Assembly: GCA_013820875.1 (NCBI GenBank)
Contig: JACDHS010000016.1
Span: 1-51,689 of the forward strand
Reading direction: 5' to 3'
DNA: 51,689 nucleotides
Source: Verrucomicrobiota bacterium
GTDB taxonomy: Bacteria > Verrucomicrobiota > Verrucomicrobiia > Limisphaerales > JACDHS01
The position numbers and the translations under genes are program-made. The notes below the pieces were generated by a model, which saw only the letters and a program-made list of their open reading frames with translations, was not told where the DNA came from and did no database searches. Positions 25,848 to 35,109 of the stretch are shown here, in pieces. The first letter of the stretch is position 1. Every line of letters begins with the position of its first letter.

Positions 25848-26384
25848 TTATTGGACAGTTTTACCTTCCTTACGAATAATCTTCTCATCCGAGTATTTAA
25901 CACCTTTACCTTTATAGGGCTCAGGCGGGTAATAAGCACGAATCTCTGAAGCAACCAACCCGACCACCTGTTTATCAGGGCCTTCGATAGTGACCTTTGT
26001 GTTTTCGTCCACAGTCACTTTGATTTGATCGGGAATCGGATAATTCACCGGATGCGAATAGCCCAGGCTCAAATTCACGACCTTGCCTTGAACAGAAGCT
26101 TTGAAACCGACACCGTTGATTTCCAGCTTCTTTACATAGCCATCCGAAACACCTATGACCATGTTATTGATCAATGACCGGCTCAAGCCGTGCATTGCTC
26201 TCGCTTCGGCATCTTCTCCATCACGACTTACAACAATCGTGTTGCCGTCCACTTTCAATGTGGTCCGACGAGGCACGTCCAAGCTCAACTTGCCTTTGGG
26301 GCCTTCTACAAAAATCTTCGAACCTTTAACGTCCACCTTGACCTTGGGTGGAATCGTAACCGGCATTTTACCAATACGTGACAT
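25848..26384 (-). CDS. rplF: 50S ribosomal protein uL6
   Basis: 178 aa, starting MSRIGKMPVTIPPKV and ending PEPYKGKGVKYSDEKIIRKEGKTVQ, the family hallmarks. It binds near the sarcin-ricin loop. Nineteen nt follow the rpsH stop. Confidence 0.98.
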   Translation of the reverse strand: MSRIGKMPVTIPPKVKVDVKGSKIFVEGPKGKLSLDVPRRTTLKVDGNTIVVSRDGEDAEARAMHGLSRSLINNMVIGVSDGYVKKLEINGVGFKASVQGKVVNLSLGYSHPVNYPIPDQIKVTVDENTKVTIEGPDKQVVGLVASEIRAYYPPEPYKGKGVKYSDEKIIRKEGKTVQ

Positions 26385-26402
26385 AAATGAAAAAACGTTA
26401 AA

Positions 26403-26789
26403 TTACCAAATGTAACAGAGCAATTCTCCGCCAACATTCTTTTTGCGGGCTTCGTTACCACTCATCACACCTTGCGAGGTTGAAACGATGGCCACACCCA
26501 AACCACCACGAACCCGAGGAATCTCTGTCGCGCCGGTATAACGGCGAATACCTGGGGTGCTTACGCGCTTCAAACCTTCGATGACTCCGCGGCGCCCGTC
26601 ATACTTCAACTTCAACGTGAGCGTTTTGATTACTTCACCTTCGACAGAAATATCACTAATATACCCTTCCTTCTTCAGGATGTGGGCAATGCTCTCCTTC
26701 ATCTTGGAATGAGGGATTTTAGTCGTCGGCAGCAACGCTCTGCTAGCGTTGCGAATGCGCGTCAACATGTCAGAAATCGGATCGTTCAT
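26403..26789 (-). CDS. rpsH: 30S ribosomal protein uS8
   Basis: 128 aa, beginning [15 protein letters not shown] and ending with the conserved [19 protein letters not shown] and GGELLCYIW. uS8 organises the central 16S domain and represses the spc operon in some bacteria. Confidence 0.98.
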   Translation of the reverse strand: MNDPISDMLTRIRNASRALLPTTKIPHSKMKESIAHILKKEGYISDISVEGEVIKTLTLKLKYDGRRGVIEGLKRVSTPGIRRYTGATEIPRVRGGLGVAIVSTSQGVMSGNEARKKNVGGELLCYIW

Positions 26790-26845
26790 ATATTTTCTTA
26801 TCCTCGCCGTCTCGCTTTACAAGCGACTGCACGAGAATCTTAGTT

Positions 26846-27115
26846 TTACCAACTTGCTTTTGTTACTCCTGGAATCAAGCCGTTCAGCGCCATTTCGCGG
26901 AAGGTCAAACGCGACACACCGAACTTGCGAAGATACGCGTGACGACGACCGGACATTTTGCAACGGTTCACAACGCGAACGGGACTTGCATTGCGCGGCA
27001 ACTTAGCCAATCCGGCGTAATCGCCTTTGGCTTTCAATTCTGCCCGTTTGGCCGCAAATTTCTTTACGGTTTCGGTCTTCTTTTTGTTACGTTCCAACCA
27101 AGCTGTCTTTGCCAT
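26846..27115 (-). CDS. rpsN: 30S ribosomal protein uS14, long zinc-independent form
   Basis: 89 aa, starting [13 protein letters not shown] and ending [18 protein letters not shown], with [18 protein letters not shown]-like core (only one Cys), so it is the C- type without a zinc ribbon. It lies 5 nt after the rplE stop. Confidence 0.97.
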   Translation of the reverse strand: MAKTAWLERNKKKTETVKKFAAKRAELKAKGDYAGLAKLPRNASPVRVVNRCKMSGRRHAYLRKFGVSRLTFREMALNGLIPGVTKASW

Positions 27116-27120
27116 AAAAA

Positions 27121-27663
27121 TTATCTTTCAGCGAATGGCATCCCCATCATCTTCAACAAATCAAATGCTTCTTCATCCGATGGAGCACTGGTTACGATGG
27201 TGATGTCCATTCCTTGGGTACGTTTAATTTTATCCAGTTCAATTTCTGGAAAGATCGTTTGATCCGCCACACCGAGCGAGTAATTGCCACGACCGTCAAA
27301 CGAGCGCGGCGAAATACCACGAAAATCACGAATACGCGGCAAGGCTGTGGCAACCAACCGGTCGAAAAATTCATACATGACTTCGCGACGCAGCGTCACA
27401 CGGCAACCAATCGGCTGATTTTCGCGGAGTTTAAAATTAGCGATGGCTTTCTTGGACATATTGATAACCGGCTTGCGGCCAGTAATCATCGTCAAATCTT
27501 TGGCGGCATCATCCACAGCACTTTTCTCCAACTGAGCGCTTACACCCATGTTGATGACAATCTTCTCAATGCATGGCACCTGATGCACATTGGTGTACTT
27601 CCGCTTTTCTTTCAAAGCGGGCACTACTTCCTTCGCGTATTTTTCGTAGAGTCTAGTTTTCAT
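27121..27663 (-). CDS. rplE: 50S ribosomal protein uL5
   Basis: 180 aa with [40 protein letters not shown], and [20 protein letters not shown]. It joins 5S rRNA to the large subunit. A short CTTCGG/CCGAAG hairpin lies in the 37-nt gap before its start and could affect its ribosome site. Confidence 0.98.
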   Translation of the reverse strand: MKTRLYEKYAKEVVPALKEKRKYTNVHQVPCIEKIVINMGVSAQLEKSAVDDAAKDLTMITGRKPVINMSKKAIANFKLRENQPIGCRVTLRREVMYEFFDRLVATALPRIRDFRGISPRSFDGRGNYSLGVADQTIFPEIELDKIKRTQGMDITIVTSAPSDEEAFDLLKMMGMPFAER

Positions 27664-27700
27664 TTTTCTTGCCTTCGGATTTTGCCGAAGAACCTAAATT

Positions 27701-27979
27701 TTATGCATTGGCCGGTTGAGCCTGACCGCGTTTGGCTGCTGCGGCATCATATTTCTCAGCCAGGGCGACATTCGAAATGTGAATGGCGCCTTCACGCTCA
27801 ACGATTGCACCTTGCGGATTTTGCTGATTGCGGCGGGTATGACGTTTAATCATTTTAATCCCTTCCACAATGATTCGCTGATCTTTGGGGCGCACTTCGA
27901 TGATTTTGCCGCGTTTTCCTTTTTCGGATCCGGCAATCACCACCACTTCATCACCCTTTTTAACATGGAATTTTGACAT
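27701..27979 (-). CDS. rplX: 50S ribosomal protein uL24
   Basis: 92 aa with the KOW motif at the N-terminus (FHVKKGDEVVVIAGSEKGKRGKI) followed by KMIKRHTRRNQQNPQGAIVEREG. An assembly initiator of the large subunit. It starts 2 nt after the rplN stop. Confidence 0.97.
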   Translation of the reverse strand: MSKFHVKKGDEVVVIAGSEKGKRGKIIEVRPKDQRIIVEGIKMIKRHTRRNQQNPQGAIVEREGAIHISNVALAEKYDAAAAKRGQAQPANA

Positions 27980-27981
27980 AC

Positions 27982-28347
27982 TTAAATCACCTCTGGCGCG
28001 AGCGAAATAATCTTCATGAACTTCTTTTCGCGCAATTCACGAGCTACAGGACCGAAAATACGTGTTCCGCGCGGATTGTTGTCCTTATCAATGATGACAA
28101 TCGCGTTACTATCGAAACGGAGATACGACCCATCATTCCGGCGGATGGCCTGGCGAGTGCGAACCACAACGGCATTCACAACTTCACCTTTTTTCACGGT
28201 CCCATCGGGCGCGGCTTCCTTGATGTGAACTTTAATCACATCACCAATTCCGGCGTACATCTGATTGCGACCAAGAACACCAATCGTAGCGGCGCGTTTT
28301 GCGCCGGTATTATCAGCCACATCTAAAATCGAACGAATCTGTAACAT
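27982..28347 (-). CDS. rplN: 50S ribosomal protein uL14
   Basis: 121 aa beginning [17 protein letters not shown] and ending [12 protein letters not shown], the normal length. A start 12 codons further upstream would overlap rpsQ and is rejected. It helps bridge the subunits. Confidence 0.98.
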   Translation of the reverse strand: MLQIRSILDVADNTGAKRAATIGVLGRNQMYAGIGDVIKVHIKEAAPDGTVKKGEVVNAVVVRTRQAIRRNDGSYLRFDSNAIVIIDKDNNPRGTRIFGPVARELREKKFMKIISLAPEVI

Positions 28348-28357
28348 AAAAAACCTA

Positions 28358-28660
28358 TCAAACAGTAACTTCAGCGCGCTCAAGAACCTGAGTCAAACGC
28401 CAGCGTTTCATCCGCGAAAGCGGCCGTGTTTCTTCAATCAGAACGACATCGCCAATTTTGGCTTCATTCTTCTCATCATGGGCGTAGAACTTGTGAAAGC
28501 TCTTTACAACTTTCCGGTAACGCGGATGAGGAAAGCGACGCTCAACCTTAACGACGATCGTTTTGTCCATTTTGCTCGAAACAACGCGCCCGAGACGTTC
28601 TTTGCGATTACCACGGACGTTTGCTTCTGGGACGACCGCTTCTGTCTGAATGTCTGCCAT
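28358..28660 (-). CDS. rpsQ: 30S ribosomal protein uS17
   Basis: 100 aa. After about 15 variable residues come [40 protein letters not shown] and [18 protein letters not shown], the OB-fold signature. It starts 5 nt after the rpmC stop. Confidence 0.98.
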   Translation of the reverse strand: MADIQTEAVVPEANVRGNRKERLGRVVSSKMDKTIVVKVERRFPHPRYRKVVKSFHKFYAHDEKNEAKIGDVVLIEETRPLSRMKRWRLTQVLERAEVTV

Positions 28661-28665
28661 AAAAC

Positions 28666-28875
28666 TTATTTAGCTGCTTTTGCTGACTTGTTGCGCAGAG
28701 CCGAAATTTGAGTCTCAATCCGAGCAATGTCTTTGCGAATAGTGCGAAGACGAGCCGGTTTCTCCAATTGCGCACTGGCCTGCTGCAGGCGCAAATTGAA
28801 CATTTCCTGGCGCAGATCGCGACCTGCAGCCTGCAACTCCGTAAAGGATTTATCTCTGATTTCGGACATCTTCAT
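28666..28875 (-). CDS. rpmC: 50S ribosomal protein uL29
   Basis: 69 aa, beginning [15 protein letters not shown], two long helices with [31 protein letters not shown]. The ATG at 28875 follows the rplP stop by 4 nt; a longer frame would overlap rplP. It lies at the tunnel exit and docks trigger factor and SRP. Confidence 0.96.
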   Translation of the reverse strand: MKMSEIRDKSFTELQAAGRDLRQEMFNLRLQQASAQLEKPARLRTIRKDIARIETQISALRNKSAKAAK

Positions 28876-28879
28876 ATTC

Positions 28880-29296
28880 TTAGGAAATTTTGTGACGGCC
28901 AATGAAACGTGTGCGAATTGGCAACTTAGTCGCCGCCAGGCGCATGCATTCACGAGCAATCGCTTCGGTAACACCGTCCACTTCAAAGAGAACGTTAGCC
29001 GGACGGATCACAGCCACCCAGGATTCCAACGGACCCTTGCCCTTACCCATTCGGGTTTCAAGTGGCTTCTTGGTAAATGATTTATGCGGAAACACCCGGA
29101 TCCAAACTTTACCACGGCGTTTCATGTAACGGTTAATGGCAACACGAGCAGCTTCAATCTGCTTGGTATCCATCCAGCAACGTTCCATCGCTTGCAAACC
29201 GTATTCGCCGAATGCCACGGTGTTTCCTCGCGTGGCAAGGCCTGCTCGGCTGCCACGGTGCATTTTGCGATATTTTACTTTTGCGGGCTGTAACAT
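28880..29296 (-). CDS. rplP: 50S ribosomal protein uL16
   Basis: 138 aa, starting [19 protein letters not shown], with [38 protein letters not shown] and [11 protein letters not shown]. It sits near the A-site and peptidyl-transferase centre. Confidence 0.98.
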   Translation of the reverse strand: MLQPAKVKYRKMHRGSRAGLATRGNTVAFGEYGLQAMERCWMDTKQIEAARVAINRYMKRRGKVWIRVFPHKSFTKKPLETRMGKGKGPLESWVAVIRPANVLFEVDGVTEAIARECMRLAATKLPIRTRFIGRHKIS

Positions 29297-29305
29297 AGAA
29301 ATTCT

Positions 29306-29980
29306 TTATTGAGCAACCGGTGCAGATTCCTGCCGGGCTTCTGGTTTCTTCTCAACTTTGACGTCGCCTTTGCAGACCCAGCATTTAATGCCGAGCTTAC
29401 CATACATGGTATTCGCTTCCGCGAATCCATAATCGATGTTGGCGCGCAGTGTGTGCAGCGGAACACGACCTTCCAGGTATTGTTCAGTGCGAGATAATTC
29501 CGCGCCACCAAGACGACCACTGCAACGGATACGAATACCTTCCGCACCGAAATCCATGGCAATCTGAACGGCTTTCTTCATGGCGCGACGGAATGAAACA
29601 CGTCGTTCCAATTGGAGCGCAACATTCTCGGCAACAAGTTGTGCGTCCGTTTCAGGTTGTTTCACTTCCTGAATGTCAACGTACACTTCCTTGCCGGTCA
29701 TCTTGCTCAATTCTTCCTTGAGCTTATCGATTTCGGCGCCCTTGCGCCCAATCACCACGCCTGGACGGGCAGTAAAAATCGTGATGCGGCAACGGGCGGC
29801 AGCGCGTTCAATTTGGATCTTCGGAACAGACGCCCCTTCGAGCCTCCGTTTCAACAGCTCACGGATCATTCGATCTTCATTGAGCAGTTTTCCAAAGTCT
29901 TTTTTGTCGGAATACCAACGAGAACGCCAATCTTTGTTAACGGCGACGCGCAGGCCAATAGGATTTGTTTTCTGACCCAT
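29306..29980 (-). CDS. rpsC: 30S ribosomal protein uS3
   Basis: 224 aa with [12 protein letters not shown], the KH domain ([21 protein letters not shown]) and the C-terminal [20 protein letters not shown] block. It lines the mRNA entry channel. It begins 2 nt after the rplV stop. Confidence 0.98.
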   Translation of the reverse strand: MGQKTNPIGLRVAVNKDWRSRWYSDKKDFGKLLNEDRMIRELLKRRLEGASVPKIQIERAAARCRITIFTARPGVVIGRKGAEIDKLKEELSKMTGKEVYVDIQEVKQPETDAQLVAENVALQLERRVSFRRAMKKAVQIAMDFGAEGIRIRCSGRLGGAELSRTEQYLEGRVPLHTLRANIDYGFAEANTMYGKLGIKCWVCKGDVKVEKKPEARQESAPVAQ

Positions 29981-29982
29981 AC

Positions 29983-30315
29983 TTATTCGTCACTTACAAT
30001 AATTTTAACGTGGCAGCTACGTTTGATAATCGGACCGGCCGACCCACGAGCTTTTGGAATAAAACGTTTGATAGAAGTCGCCTGACCAGCGACTGCTTCT
30101 TTCACACGCAGCGTTTCCGCCTTGGCGCCGTTGTTGTTTTCAGCGTTTGCAATTGCCGATTTCAACGTCTTGGCCACGACGCGCGCTGATTTGCGCGGAA
30201 CGACTGCAAGGACAGCCTGCGCTTCCAATGCCGGCAAACCTTGAATCTGACGGACGACCTCGCGCATTTTCTGCGCTGACATCCGCACATTTTTTGTAAT
30301 GGCTTGAACTTCCAT
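29983..30315 (-). CDS. rplV: 50S ribosomal protein uL22
   Basis: 110 aa, starting with [27 protein letters not shown] and ending with [22 protein letters not shown]. Its loop reaches the exit tunnel near the macrolide pocket. Confidence 0.98.
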   Translation of the reverse strand: MEVQAITKNVRMSAQKMREVVRQIQGLPALEAQAVLAVVPRKSARVVAKTLKSAIANAENNNGAKAETLRVKEAVAGQATSIKRFIPKARGSAGPIIKRSCHVKIIVSDE

Positions 30316-30321
30316 ATAGAA

Positions 30322-30603
30322 CTATTTCGCTTCTGCTTTCGCAGTGTGTGTACCGTGCTTCTTGAACGTGCGGGTGAGCGAAAACTCACCAAGGCGATGG
30401 CCCACCATGTTTTCGGTAACAAAAACAGGATTGAACACTTTGCCGTTATGCACACTGAAAGTGAGACCGACCATATCGGGCGTAATCATCGAACGACGCG
30501 ACCAGGTCTTGATCGGGCTCTTTGACTTCGTAGCCTTCGCCTTGTCAATTCGTTTCAACAGATGCAGGTCAACGAAAGGACCTTTTTTAATCGAACGTCC
30601 CAT
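30322..30603 (-). CDS. rpsS: 30S ribosomal protein uS19
   Basis: 93 aa: [62 protein letters not shown]. Forms the head of the small subunit with uS13. It starts 4 nt after the rplB stop. Confidence 0.98.
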   Translation of the reverse strand: MGRSIKKGPFVDLHLLKRIDKAKATKSKSPIKTWSRRSMITPDMVGLTFSVHNGKVFNPVFVTENMVGHRLGEFSLTRTFKKHGTHTAKAEAK

Positions 30604-30607
30604 AAAA

Positions 30608-31462
30608 TTATTTCTGTTTCATTGGGCGACCATCACGGCGCACCAGGATAAAGCGGTTACTATTCTTGGTCCTTATACGGGTCTTGTAACCCTTGGCCAA
30701 TAAGCCCCATGGCGATTTCAACTGGAGATGACCACCACCACCCTTGGATTTGCCCTGACCACCACCATTCGGATGATCAACAGGATTGCGGGCCACACCG
30801 CGGGTAATCGGGCGAATGCCACGATGACGACTACGACCGGCCTTGCCGAGAACTTCGTTTTCGTGCTCAATGTTACCCACCTGACCGATTGTGGCGTAGC
30901 ACTCTTCCTTCACTCGGCGAATTTCACCAGAAGGCAAACGAATCTGAGCATACCCGGCGTCACGTGACATCAATGTCGCCGCAGCACCAGCGCTGCGAAC
31001 CATCTGTCCACCACGTCCGGGAGTCAATTCAATGTTATGAATATGAATGCCCACCGGAATTGCGCTCAGCGGCAAACAATTCCCCAACTCCGCAGCCGCA
31101 CTCGGGCCGCTCATCAGTTTAACACCCACTTGAAGGCCGTTCGGCGCTACGATATAAGCCTTGCCCCCGTCCGTATATTGGAGGAGAGCCAAACGAGCCG
31201 TGCGAGTCGGATCATATTCGATCGCAGCTACAGTTGCTTCGACACCGTGCTTCTTACGTTTGAAATCTACGTTACGGATCTTTTGTTTGTGTCCGCCACC
31301 AATGCCGCGAGCTGTCACCCGGCCATAGGTATTGCGACCACCGGTTTTTTTCCGGGTCCGAACCAGGCTCTTCTCCGGCTTGGTCTTCGTAATTTCGTCA
31401 TAAGACGCTACTGTGATGTAGCGCAACGACGGCGTTAACGGTCTAAACGTTTTAACTGGCAT
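30608..31462 (-). CDS. rplB: 50S ribosomal protein uL2, first gene of the cluster
   Basis: 284 aa, starting [24 protein letters not shown] and containing [24 protein letters not shown]-like [20 protein letters not shown], and the PTC-proximal [22 protein letters not shown]. Essential for subunit joining and peptidyl transfer. A TTG three codons upstream is not used. In most bacteria rplC-rplD-rplW precede it; here it is first and has its own promoter candidate. Confidence 0.98.
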   Translation of the reverse strand: MPVKTFRPLTPSLRYITVASYDEITKTKPEKSLVRTRKKTGGRNTYGRVTARGIGGGHKQKIRNVDFKRKKHGVEATVAAIEYDPTRTARLALLQYTDGGKAYIVAPNGLQVGVKLMSGPSAAAELGNCLPLSAIPVGIHIHNIELTPGRGGQMVRSAGAAATLMSRDAGYAQIRLPSGEIRRVKEECYATIGQVGNIEHENEVLGKAGRSRHRGIRPITRGVARNPVDHPNGGGQGKSKGGGGHLQLKSPWGLLAKGYKTRIRTKNSNRFILVRRDGRPMKQK

Positions 31463-31594
31463 AAAAATCAATAAATCCGATTTCAGCTTGAAGTGCGCTG
31501 ACCATCACTCCTGCTCCGATGATCGGAGTTCAGTTATCGGTCAACAGCTATAAAAGCCGCCGCGTATCACCACTGCTGGTTCAACGGAGCGCGG
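31463..31594 (-). promoter_or_regulatory. rplB leader with a stem-loop
   Basis: About 125 nt of untranslated leader between the candidate promoter and rplB. It contains a CTCCG/CGGAG hairpin (31514-31528) flanked by complementary TGACC/GGTCA segments (31499 and about 31550). This could be a site for autogenous control by a ribosomal protein of the cluster; no match to a known leader family can be made by eye. Confidence 0.35.
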
Positions 31595-31622
31595 AATATA
31601 ACAAGGAAAACTTCCCCTGCAA
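31595..31622 (-). promoter_or_regulatory. Candidate sigma-70 promoter of the ribosomal cluster
   Basis: On the minus strand TTGCAG, 16-nt spacer, TATATT, about 130 nt upstream of rplB. An A/T-rich stretch with AAACTTTTAAAGTTTT lies just upstream (31630-31650) and could serve as an UP element for the alpha subunit. Confidence 0.6.
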
Positions 31623-31649
31623 GTGGTTTCTAGAAAAAACTTTAAAAGT

Positions 31650-32420
31650 TTCTAAATCCCGGACGAATTCAAAATTCGTTACGCCATTCCCGCGAAAAGC
31701 GTTCTGTAAGTTGCCGATGTTTCTTTAGGTGTCAACTTTTTCCAAAAGAATTGCGGTGTGCGAATTGGACACAAATTTTCAATAGGTCATTGGGAAGAGC
31801 CCGAAAATCTGATTCCGACGAAACAACCGCCCCAGTTCCATGCGCCTGTTATCGGGTGCTTCATGCCAGGCACAGCGAGATTTTACTCTCCTTGAAACGT
31901 GGCAGGTATTTCGAATGTCATGGAAAGAGGTGAGCCGTAAATTGTTCGGCCGACGGTAACGCCGAGAACAAACAGACGAGCCATGGCGGAAAGACTCATC
32001 GACGGTGGACGGCTTTGGGGCATCCATTTTCTTCATGGCATCGAGCGCCATGGCCATCCAGAGCGCCTTTTCATTGAGCTTCCCCGACTTGTTCTGCTTC
32101 CGGGATCTCGTGACTGGAACGGTGAATTGGATTTGCCTCAGGACTGAAAGTCCGTCATGTGACAGCCTGGGTTGCAGCGAGTCCGACGAGCAAGGCCCAG
32201 GTAAAGATCACCGGACACCCAAAGCTCTGTAAGAGCGACATAAATCTGACGAGGGATTCCAAACGGCAAGTGATTGGCCGTTTGGCTTACTGTATTTTGT
32301 GGTGTTCTGGATTAACCAGAGGGCGATGGCAAGCCGATCAGGTTCCGGGCGCAATAGCTGAACAAATCGCGAAACGGCCAGGGACTGCTGAGTGCAACGA
32401 TTCAACCATTCAACTCCCCA
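31650..32420. other. Gene-poor stretch between rplB and the Fn3-type gene
   Basis: Roughly 770 nt with no convincing gene. Open frames on both strands are short and overlap each other. A 33-codon minus-strand frame at 31883-31984 and a GGACT/AGTCC mini-hairpin at 32141-32153 were noted, but neither has supporting evidence. It may contain decayed coding sequence at the edge of the accessory region. Confidence 0.5.
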
Positions 32421-33329
32421 TCACTTCAGCACCACAATCTCACTCATCCGCCCCTCCCCGCGCCGATTCAATGCCGTCATTCCAATCTCCACCTCCGCAT
32501 TCCGCGTGATGCCGTTCAAAACAAACGAAGGATCTGATCCACTCGCAACCGGCCGCATCTCTGCATCCACGCCGACGACTCGCACCCATACCCGGTAACG
32601 CTCCGCCAGCGGCACAGGCGCACACTCCACGATCATTACACCCGGCTCAACCACCGTAGCTTCCACCTTCTCCGGCGCCGCAGGAGTCGCCTTCAATCCC
32701 GGCTGATTAAAACCAAACTCCACCCAGCGCCCATCCAGCGGATCCAGCGCATACGCCACATCATTGAACGCCTTGCGCACCAACCGACGCGCCTTGCCGA
32801 GCAGGACAGCCCGCGCCTGCAACGCCCGTTGCACATCCGCTTTCGCGAGGTTCACCGCCGCCACCCGATCCATCAACGCCTTCTTCAACACCCCGGCCTG
32901 CGCGGAAGTGATGTCGATCCCCGAATAATCCAACTCCGGACGGCTCTGCAGATACCCTTCCATCGTCCCGAGCATCACGTAAACCTTATCCACCGTCAGC
33001 GGCACCTGGCGCGATCCCCTGAAACCGAGCGCCTCCCATTCCCGCGAACCTTTCGGCCCCAACGCATCCTTGCGCAATACGCGCAACACCGTGGCAAACG
33101 TGCGTCCCACCTTTAGCGCCAGCTCCAATTCCTCCCCTTTCTTGCGCAGCATCACCCTCGCTTCCAGAAATTGGCTGTGCGAAAGGTCCAAAGCCTCTTT
33201 CTCAACGGTGAGCAACCCCGCCAGGTTGGGCGCCAGCCCCAGTTGACTCCCCAGGTTGAGGATCCCGGGAATAACGTTTTCCATCTGAACCACCATTTTC
33301 GCCGCTGAATTGGCTAATCTATTTTCCAT
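32421..33329 (-). CDS. Unknown protein with C-terminal fibronectin type III-like domain
   Basis: 302 aa. No signal peptide or membrane helix. The first 200 residues are mostly helical (a Leu-rich start, then LSHSQFLEARVMLRKKGEELELALKV and a long stretch ending QARAVLLGKARRLVRKAFNDVAY). The last 90 residues look like an Fn3 fold: APEKVEATVVEPGVMIVECAPVPLAERYRVWVRVVG ... ITRNAEVEIGMTALNRRGEGRMSEIVVLK. Proteins combining such a helical region with an Fn3 end occur in Verrucomicrobiota and Bacteroidota and are usually annotated only by the Fn3 domain; no function is assigned. Confidence 0.8.
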   Translation of the reverse strand: MENRLANSAAKMVVQMENVIPGILNLGSQLGLAPNLAGLLTVEKEALDLSHSQFLEARVMLRKKGEELELALKVGRTFATVLRVLRKDALGPKGSREWEALGFRGSRQVPLTVDKVYVMLGTMEGYLQSRPELDYSGIDITSAQAGVLKKALMDRVAAVNLAKADVQRALQARAVLLGKARRLVRKAFNDVAYALDPLDGRWVEFGFNQPGLKATPAAPEKVEATVVEPGVMIVECAPVPLAERYRVWVRVVGVDAEMRPVASGSDPSFVLNGITRNAEVEIGMTALNRRGEGRMSEIVVLK

Positions 33330-33642
33330 ATTTTTGTTTTTGTTTGATGTTTAAAAATTAACAACCCTCTTTATCTCACAAAAGGACCCCGTTATGTAAG
33401 GCGAGTAAACTGCAGCAATTACTTGCCGCCCTGTTAACCCACTGATGCAGAGGGCTTTCTGCACACAAAAAAATTTCAAAATAATTACAAACAAACGCAA
33501 ACCCGCATGAATAAAGGCCGAAACGTGGGTCACCGCGATAATAACCAGCAATAGATAGGGCGGCGCACAAGCCACGCTGAGCATTCCAAGCCATAAAAGC
33601 CCGCAAAACGCGCAAAAACCGACTTTGCAAAAACAACCGCCC

Positions 33643-33929
33643 CCGTTTCCGATCGGAAGCTCTGCCCAATGAAAGAATGAACCGCCCAACCGGTCGGAAA
33701 CGAGCCGTTTAAACTCAAAAAAAAGCATTTCCGACCGGTCAGGCAGTCAAAGGAAACGATCCCCCGGAGTTCCGCCCGGAAACGCCCTTGAAAAATCCAA
33801 AAAAATGCATTTCCGGACGGAAACTGGCTCAAGTGAGCGAGAAAAATGGATTTCCAACCGGAAGCAGGCCAAGTGAAAACCAATAAATGGATCACCGAAC
33901 GGATAAGCTGCCCGCAGAGCGGCAATTGA
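33643..33929. repeat. 41-bp tandem array, seven diverged units
   Basis: Units start at 33643, 33684, 33725, 33766, 33807, 33848 and 33889, always 41 nt apart. The best-kept part is GnATTTCCGnnCGGAA, a palindromic core (TTTCCGGACGGAAA in the fifth unit), followed by a more variable segment ending in an A-rich run. It lies in the non-coding gap 33330-34440. Open frames crossing it on the minus strand are repeat artefacts because 41 is not a multiple of 3. Confidence 0.85.
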
Positions 33930-34312
33930 AGGTGGCCGAGGGTTTCAACCGGTTTCAACCCACGGATCAGGAAGCAGTTGCCGATCCCAGTCGCGGAGTG
34001 ACGCCCCGCATTGTAGCCGTGCGCGGAACGCTGGATTTATCCAGGATTTATCCGGCAGCAATCTCCCAAACCTAACGCTGACTCCAGAACCACCTGGCGC
34101 ATTCGGGACAGATTCACGTTCCTGCCGGATGAATCCGGCGTTCCGTTTGCAATTTCAACTGAATCGTTCCGGCTATAGCGTTTACCAAAAGTCTTTCCGG
34201 ATAGGCACTTCAAGTTTCATCGGAAACGTCTGTCTTCCCGACGCCTTTCCGTTCGACCTACGCTGTCGGGGTAATCAACGCGGGCTGATCACAAACGCTT
34301 TTCTCGCAGAAA

Positions 34313-34431
34313 GGAAATGAGTCTCCTGACGTCGTCTGCTACCAGATTTTGATCCGTCGCCGACTGCGGCGCACGCTCGTGCGCGAGCATCTCTCTCTCG
34401 TAGCAGACGACGTGAGGAGGCTCTGATTATT
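34313..34431. mobile_element. Large imperfect inverted repeat, MITE- or REP-like
   Basis: Two 24-nt arms (34319-34342 and 34400-34423) are complementary at 22 of 24 positions, with GGAAAT/ATTTCC extending the pairing beyond a small bulge. The 57-nt loop contains a second GCGCACG/CGTGCGC hairpin. The element lies just after the stop of the second ankyrin gene and before the array region. No transposase is near. It could be a dispersed palindromic element and may also stop transcription of the toxin operon. Confidence 0.6.
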
Positions 34432-34440
34432 TCCGCGAGA

Positions 34441-35109
34441 TTACTCGCAAAACGTTAAAGCAATTCCGGATGCTGATTCAATACAACCATCGGCTTTGTC
34501 CAACTTCTCCACATGACCTTTCACAACGCCAATGCGCGAAATCACCACTTCGTAACCAATGGAACCGAAATCACCCCCTGGCCCCGATCCGATCATGGCT
34601 GGCGTCGCATCCGTGCGACGCCAGTTCGGCCGCAGACCATAGCCAAAATCAAAAACACCTCCTGTACGACTGCAATGCGGCAAAAACTGCGATCCCAATT
34701 GGGTTCGCGCAATCCCGTCGTACGAGTACAACCCAAGCCGGTTAACTACCTTTGGATTAGCATTCACTTTACTACCCGCCTCAAGGAGCAATCTAGCAAC
34801 TTCCACATGCTGAAATGCCACTGCATGGTGTAGGGCCGTCCATCCGCCTTCTTCACCCGGTGGAGACTCATCCTTTAAGCTGACTTTCGCTCCTGCTGTT
34901 AGTAGCGCCCGAACGACCTCAACGTGCCCGTTTCGTGCGGCATGCATTAGTGGAGTGACGTTCCACGGTAGATCACGATGGTCCAAAGCATTGATATTTG
35001 TTCCAATCGCAATAGCCGAAGCTACCGCATTTAATTTGCCACTTGCTGCTGCGTCGAGTAACGCGAGTTCAACGAGAGATGCCTGAGTATCTGGGCCGTA
35101 TTTAGCCAT
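34441..35109 (-). CDS. Ankyrin-repeat protein 2, putative immunity protein
   Basis: 222 aa without signal peptide. About three ankyrin repeats lie at residues 15-120: SLVELALLDAAASGKLNAV, WNVTPLMHAARNGHVEVVRALLTAGAKV, GGWTALHHAVAFQHVEVARLLLEAGSKV. The last 100 residues do not continue the repeat and show no known domain. Its start overlaps the stop of the previous ankyrin gene by 8 nt, so it is translationally coupled to it. Being third in a Rhs-toxin operon, it is probably a second immunity protein or a partner of the first (inference). Confidence 0.85.
   Translation of the reverse strand: MAKYGPDTQASLVELALLDAAASGKLNAVASAIAIGTNINALDHRDLPWNVTPLMHAARNGHVEVVRALLTAGAKVSLKDESPPGEEGGWTALHHAVAFQHVEVARLLLEAGSKVNANPKVVNRLGLYSYDGIARTQLGSQFLPHCSRTGGVFDFGYGLRPNWRRTDATPAMIGSGPGGDFGSIGYEVVISRIGVVKGHVEKLDKADGCIESASGIALTFCE

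Noticed and set aside
28348-28383. Twelve-codon extension of rplN
   Set aside because: uL14 proteins start at MLQIRS or similar; the extension overlaps rpsQ.
31779-32057. 92-codon minus-strand frame in the gap after rplB
   Set aside because: No ribosome site, no domain, overlaps other equally poor frames; possibly decayed sequence.
33351-33728. 125-codon hydrophobic minus-strand frame
   Set aside because: Overlaps the frame above and part of the array, composition looks like translated non-coding sequence.
33643-33929. CRISPR array at the second repeat block
   Set aside because: Units are diverged and contiguous; conserved part is a short palindrome, not a repeat-spacer pattern.
33530-33958. 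142-codon minus-strand open frame across the second array
   Set aside because: It runs through seven 41-bp units, so the reading frame shifts at each unit; no ribosome site and no family. A repeat artefact.
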